Source: Brevibacillus brevis NBRC 100599 (GTDB taxonomy: Bacteria > Bacillota > Bacilli > Brevibacillales > Brevibacillaceae). Taken from it: a stretch of 64,000 nt of DNA. The stretch is from positions 2,239,501-2,303,500 of the forward strand of contig NC_012491.1 in NCBI RefSeq assembly GCF_000010165.1, in the 5' to 3' direction. How positions within the stretch are numbered: the first letter of the stretch is position 1; every line of letters begins with the position of its first letter. A program made the translations under genes and the position numbers. This document shows, one piece after another, positions 61,601-64,000 of this stretch. A model generated the notes under the pieces. It saw nothing but the letters and a program-made list of their open reading frames with translations, was not told where the DNA came from and made no database searches.

Positions 61601-62050
61601 CCAGTCGAGAGCAAGGAAATGGATTATGTCGGATTCCTGACCGTAACGGCTGGAGGCGGGATTCGCGAAAAATCAACAGAGCTAAAAGATCGTGGTGACT
61701 ACTTGCGCTCTCATGTCCTCCAATCCTTGGCATTGGAGCTGGCAGAGGCATTTGCTGAGCGAATTCACCACGTCATGCGCGACGTGTGGGGCATACCGGA
61801 CCCGGTTGAGATGACGATGCTAGAACGTTTCGGAGCCAGATACCAAGGCATTCGAGTTTCCTTCGGTTACCCTGCTTGCCCGAACCTGGAAGATCAGGCG
61901 CAGTTATTCCGCCTATTGCGTCCAGAGGATATCGGCGTTCAGCTGACAGAGGGCTTCATGATGGAGCCAGAGGCTTCCGTATCGGCGATGGTATTTGCTC
62001 ACCCAGAAGCGCGTTATTTCAACGCAGGTCCATCTATTTTTGAAGTTTAA
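58604..62050 (+). CDS. metH: Cobalamin-dependent methionine synthase
   Basis: The 1148-residue enzyme transfers a methyl group from methyltetrahydrofolate to homocysteine. It has a homocysteine domain with zinc ligands Cys226, Cys289 and Cys290 (GLNCATG, GGCCGTT), a pterin-binding domain (GERTNVIGSKKFREM), a B12 cap, a B12-binding domain with the cobalt-binding His in DVHDIGKN near 718-725, and a C-terminal AdoMet activation domain (FSFGYPACPN-like). The length matches the family. It is controlled by the SAM riboswitch. Confidence 0.96.
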   Translation: MKPTFREQLSRKILILDGAMGTMLQQANLTADDFGGEAYDGCNELLNLTRPDVIRSIHEKYLEAGADIVETNTFGAASIVLAEYDVAEKDLEINIAAARLAREAVDAYSTEEWPRFVAGAMGPTTKTLSLTGGVTFEELVEAYYRQAKGLILGGSDVLLLETSQDTLNVKAGGIGIRKAFEELGQEIPVMLSGTIEPMGTTLAGQNIEAFYISLEHIKPVSIGLNCATGPEFMRDHLRTLSGIAQCAVSCYPNAGLPDENGHYHETPQGLASKMRAFAEQGWINVAGGCCGTTPDHIQAMAETLKDCKPRSTAVEPLSAVSGIEVVYVEDDNRPLLVGERTNVIGSKKFREMIAAGHYEEASDIARAQVKRGAHVIDICLADPDRDEYEDMEKFLQFIVKKVKAPLMIDSTDAKVMELGLRYSQGKAILNSINLEDGLERFEEVVPLIHKFGASVVVGTIEEAGMAITREKKLEVAQRSYDILVNQYGIKPQDIIFDPLVFPVGTGDEQYIGSAKETVEGIRLIKQAMPACKTILGVSNVSFGLPPAGREVLNAVFLYHTTLAGLDYAIVNTEKLERYASIPEDERKLAEALLFETNDETLAAFTEFYRQKKKEVSVEVSSLTLEERLARYVVEGSKDGLVEDLKLALDKYAPLEIINGPLMTGMEEVGRLFNGNQLIVAEVLQSAEVMKASVSFLEPFMEKSDAAAKGKILLATVKGDVHDIGKNLVEIILSNNGYNVVNLGIKVPPEQLIAACREEKPDAIGLSGLLVKSAQQMVITAQDLRDAGIDIPMMVGGAALTRKFTSNRIAPEYRGIVLYAKDAMDGLDLVNRLQNPEERDRLVEEQQHLLEAVATAQPVVEEKKAPLPARSAISRTVPIHLPPDCERHVLRQYPLSHLQPYLNLRMLLGKHLGVRGNVDRLIEEGDEKVLELYGIVEELLKEAKQKGTITTHGVYQFFPAQSDGNDILVYDPKDHSKLLERFSFPRQLEEPHLCLSDFLRPVESKEMDYVGFLTVTAGGGIREKSTELKDRGDYLRSHVLQSLALELAEAFAERIHHVMRDVWGIPDPVEMTMLERFGARYQGIRVSFGYPACPNLEDQAQLFRLLRPEDIGVQLTEGFMMEPEASVSAMVFAHPEARYFNAGPSIFEV

Positions 62051-62082
62051 AAATAAATGAAAATGGGAGAGAAGGGATTGAG

Positions 62083-63948
62083 TTGACGACGAGAAAGAAA
62101 GATTTACGAGCCTACTTGAAAGACCATCTCCTAGTAGGAGATGGTGCAATGGCGACCCAGCTGCACGGGCTGGGCGTCCCGGTTGGCGTCAGCTTTGAGG
62201 AGCTGTGTTTGTCCAACCCTCGTTTGGTGCATGAAGTTCATACGTCTTATTACCAGGCCGGTGCGCGTTTCCTAGAGACAAATACGTATTCTGCCAACCG
62301 AGATGCATTGAGCCGTTACGGTCTGGAGCATAAGGTAGCCAGGATTAACCGGCTCGCAGTCGCCATTGCACGGGAAGCCGCACAGGACGACGCTTATGTG
62401 GCTGGAAGCATCGGATCGATTTTGGCAGGACGGGTGAAGAAAAAGGTTTTGGATGAATACCGTGACCAGTATGAGGAACAGGCCATTGCCCTGTTACATG
62501 CGGGGGTAGACGGACTGATTCTGGAGACGTTCTTGGACTTGGAGGAGCTGCTTCTGGCGATCGAGGTAATCCGCCCGCTCACAGATGTCCCTGTAATCGC
62601 GCAGTTAGCCACTTTGGAAGTAGGGCGCACACGTGATGGTTACGCTTTGACAGATGCCTTTTCCGAGCTGAAAGCAGCGGGCGCTGACGTGGTCGGACTA
62701 AACTGTCGACTTGGTCCCGCTGAACTCTTGCGCTCGTTTGAAAATACAGTGATTCCAGAAGATGCACTCCTATCCGTATTCCCGAATGCGGGGCGTCTGG
62801 GGATGACTGACGGAGAATACGCTTTTAAATCATCACCTGAATACTTTGGACAAAGTGCGCTTCGCTTGCGTGAGCAGGGAGTTCGGTTGATTGGTGGATG
62901 CTGCGGAACCACACCTGCACATGTGAAGGCGATTGCGGATGCACTTGAATCTCTTGAACCGCAAGCGCGTGTGAACCCGACCATCGTTGCTGGAGATCGT
63001 CCTACGATTTCTGTGCAGAACACGAGGGAGAGGGAGAAACCAAGCATTGTCGAGCGTGTAAAAACAGCAACGACAATCATTGTCGAGTTTGATCCGCCAC
63101 GTGATCTGGATGCAGACCAATTTCTCCACGGATGCTGTGAGCTGCACAAAGCAGGAGCAGACGCGATTACGTTGGCGGATAACTCGTTGGCGACAGTGCG
63201 CATGAGCAACATGGCTCTCGGTGCCCTCATGAAGAGCAGACATGGAATCGATCCGCTCTTGCACCTTGCTTGCCGGGATCGCAATCTGATTGGACAGCAA
63301 TCGCACTTAATGGGCCTCAACGCTTTGGGGATTGACCAAATATTGGTGATTACTGGTGATCCATCACGCTTTGGTGACTTGCCAGGGGCCAGCTCGGTAT
63401 TTGATGTGACCTCGTTTGATCTGATTCGCATGGTGAAGCAGTTGAACGAAGGTGTTTCGTTCTCAGGACGTCCGTTAAAGCAAAAAGCCCAGTTTATCGT
63501 GGGCGCTGCCTTTAATCCGAATGTCCGAAATATGGATGCTGCCGTTGCCCGCTTGGAAAAGAAGGTCGAGGCAGGCGCGGATTACATTATGACGCAGCCT
63601 GTGTACGATGCGGAGTCGATTCGGAATGTATACGAGGCGACGAAGCATATTGGCATTCCTGTCTTTATCGGGATCATGCCGCTGACCAGCTCGCGCAATG
63701 CGGAGTTCCTGCATAATGAAGTGCCGGGAATCAAGCTATCGACAGAAGCTCTAGAACGGATGAAAAAGGTACAGGGAGAAGCCGCCAGACAGGAAGGAAT
63801 CGCAATCGCGAAGGAATTGGTTGATACGGCCGTTCGTTACTTCAATGGCATCTATTTGATTACACCTTTTAATTATTACGAGATGGCGGCAGAGCTCATT
63901 CAATATACCCGCCAACAAAGCTCTTTGGTGAGGATGGCTCAGACGTAA
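62083..63948 (+). CDS. yitJ: Bifunctional homocysteine S-methyltransferase / methylenetetrahydrofolate reductase
   Basis: The 621-residue protein joins an N-terminal homocysteine S-methyltransferase domain (zinc ligands in GLNCRLG and GGCCGTT) to a C-terminal MTHFR domain that begins near residue 325 (TTIIVEFDPPRDLD) and has ADYIMTQPVYD. It makes methyltetrahydrofolate, the methyl donor for the upstream MetH. The start is TTG at 62083. It is co-transcribed with metH, 32 bases apart. Bacillus YitJ has the same fusion. Confidence 0.93.
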   Translation: MTTRKKDLRAYLKDHLLVGDGAMATQLHGLGVPVGVSFEELCLSNPRLVHEVHTSYYQAGARFLETNTYSANRDALSRYGLEHKVARINRLAVAIAREAAQDDAYVAGSIGSILAGRVKKKVLDEYRDQYEEQAIALLHAGVDGLILETFLDLEELLLAIEVIRPLTDVPVIAQLATLEVGRTRDGYALTDAFSELKAAGADVVGLNCRLGPAELLRSFENTVIPEDALLSVFPNAGRLGMTDGEYAFKSSPEYFGQSALRLREQGVRLIGGCCGTTPAHVKAIADALESLEPQARVNPTIVAGDRPTISVQNTREREKPSIVERVKTATTIIVEFDPPRDLDADQFLHGCCELHKAGADAITLADNSLATVRMSNMALGALMKSRHGIDPLLHLACRDRNLIGQQSHLMGLNALGIDQILVITGDPSRFGDLPGASSVFDVTSFDLIRMVKQLNEGVSFSGRPLKQKAQFIVGAAFNPNVRNMDAAVARLEKKVEAGADYIMTQPVYDAESIRNVYEATKHIGIPVFIGIMPLTSSRNAEFLHNEVPGIKLSTEALERMKKVQGEAARQEGIAIAKELVDTAVRYFNGIYLITPFNYYEMAAELIQYTRQQSSLVRMAQT

Positions 63949-64000
63949 CGGTTTGCGCCAGTTAAATAGGGAAGGCCTATGTGTATAGACAGGCTATAGC

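Noticed and set aside
1-64000. CRISPR arrays, tRNA genes, prophage or defence operons
   Set aside because: I saw no regularly spaced repeats, no tRNA cloverleaf signatures and no recognisable phage or defence gene sets in the window.

Overview
The window looks like chromosomal DNA of an aerobic, spore-forming member of the Bacillales, most probably Brevibacillus. This is inferred from a protein with S-layer homology (SLH) domains, an alpha/beta-type spore protein, a YjcZ-type small spore protein, a B-type (Bacillus-type) RNase P RNA, a T-box leader before argS, an S-box (SAM) riboswitch before metH, AGGAGG-type ribosome binding sites and frequent GTG/TTG starts. Most of it is ordinary housekeeping and metabolic DNA. 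The only mobile element seen is a partial IS3-family copy at the left edge.

Layout. 1-591: end of an IS3/IS150-type element. 701-9121: a small secreted protein, an M20 amidohydrolase operon with two membrane proteins, a YlmA-like ABC ATPase, a metallo-beta-lactamase-fold hydrolase, a SurA_N-like lipoprotein, a TPR membrane protein and a large secreted beta-propeller protein. 9305-17720: class I fumarase, an amidohydrolase, a LysM protein, an MFS exporter, a SASP, the radical SAM protein YfkAB, a DUF1385 protein, and a HesB-like/gamma-carbonic-anhydrase pair. 17826-18229: rnpB. 18499-25110: an SLH protein, a flavin monooxygenase with a MarR regulator, and a TetR regulator with a DUF418 protein. 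25155-31966: a molybdopterin oxidoreductase, a small hypothetical protein with a frameshifted zinc-ribbon neighbour, a nucleoside transporter and asparagine synthetase. 32098-41464: a LytS/LytT two-component pair, an acetate-permease operon (DUF485 plus a sodium:solute symporter, SSS) with a catabolite-repression site, a second SSS symporter, a patatin-like protein, an HD-GYP-like protein and a tandem universal stress protein. 41524-44861: an MFS exporter with its TetR regulator, endonuclease IV and a hypothetical gene.

45091-45301 is an unexplained nested inverted-repeat element. 45317-51893 is a sigma-54 activator and its divergent operon (CoA-transferase A and B, an amino-acid-type ABC transporter, thiolase). 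The operon has a consensus -24/-12 promoter and upstream inverted repeats. 51967-63948: a hypothetical gene, argS with its T-box, an ECF sigma factor overlapping a large membrane-anchored YcdB/YcdC-like protein that is probably its anti-sigma factor, a YjcZ-like gene too short for routine ORF calling, and a SAM-riboswitch-controlled metH-yitJ methionine operon.

I did not find a clearly new multi-gene defence or mobile system. The signals most worth a second look are: the sigma-54 operon, whose CoA-transferase B subunit has valine where the family has its catalytic glutamate; a repeated TTGTTT-N6-AAACAA operator shared by the monooxygenase and MarR genes; the nested palindromic element at 45091-45301; an argS T-box whose apparent specifier is not an arginine codon; and a very short attenuator-like leader before the nucleoside transporter.
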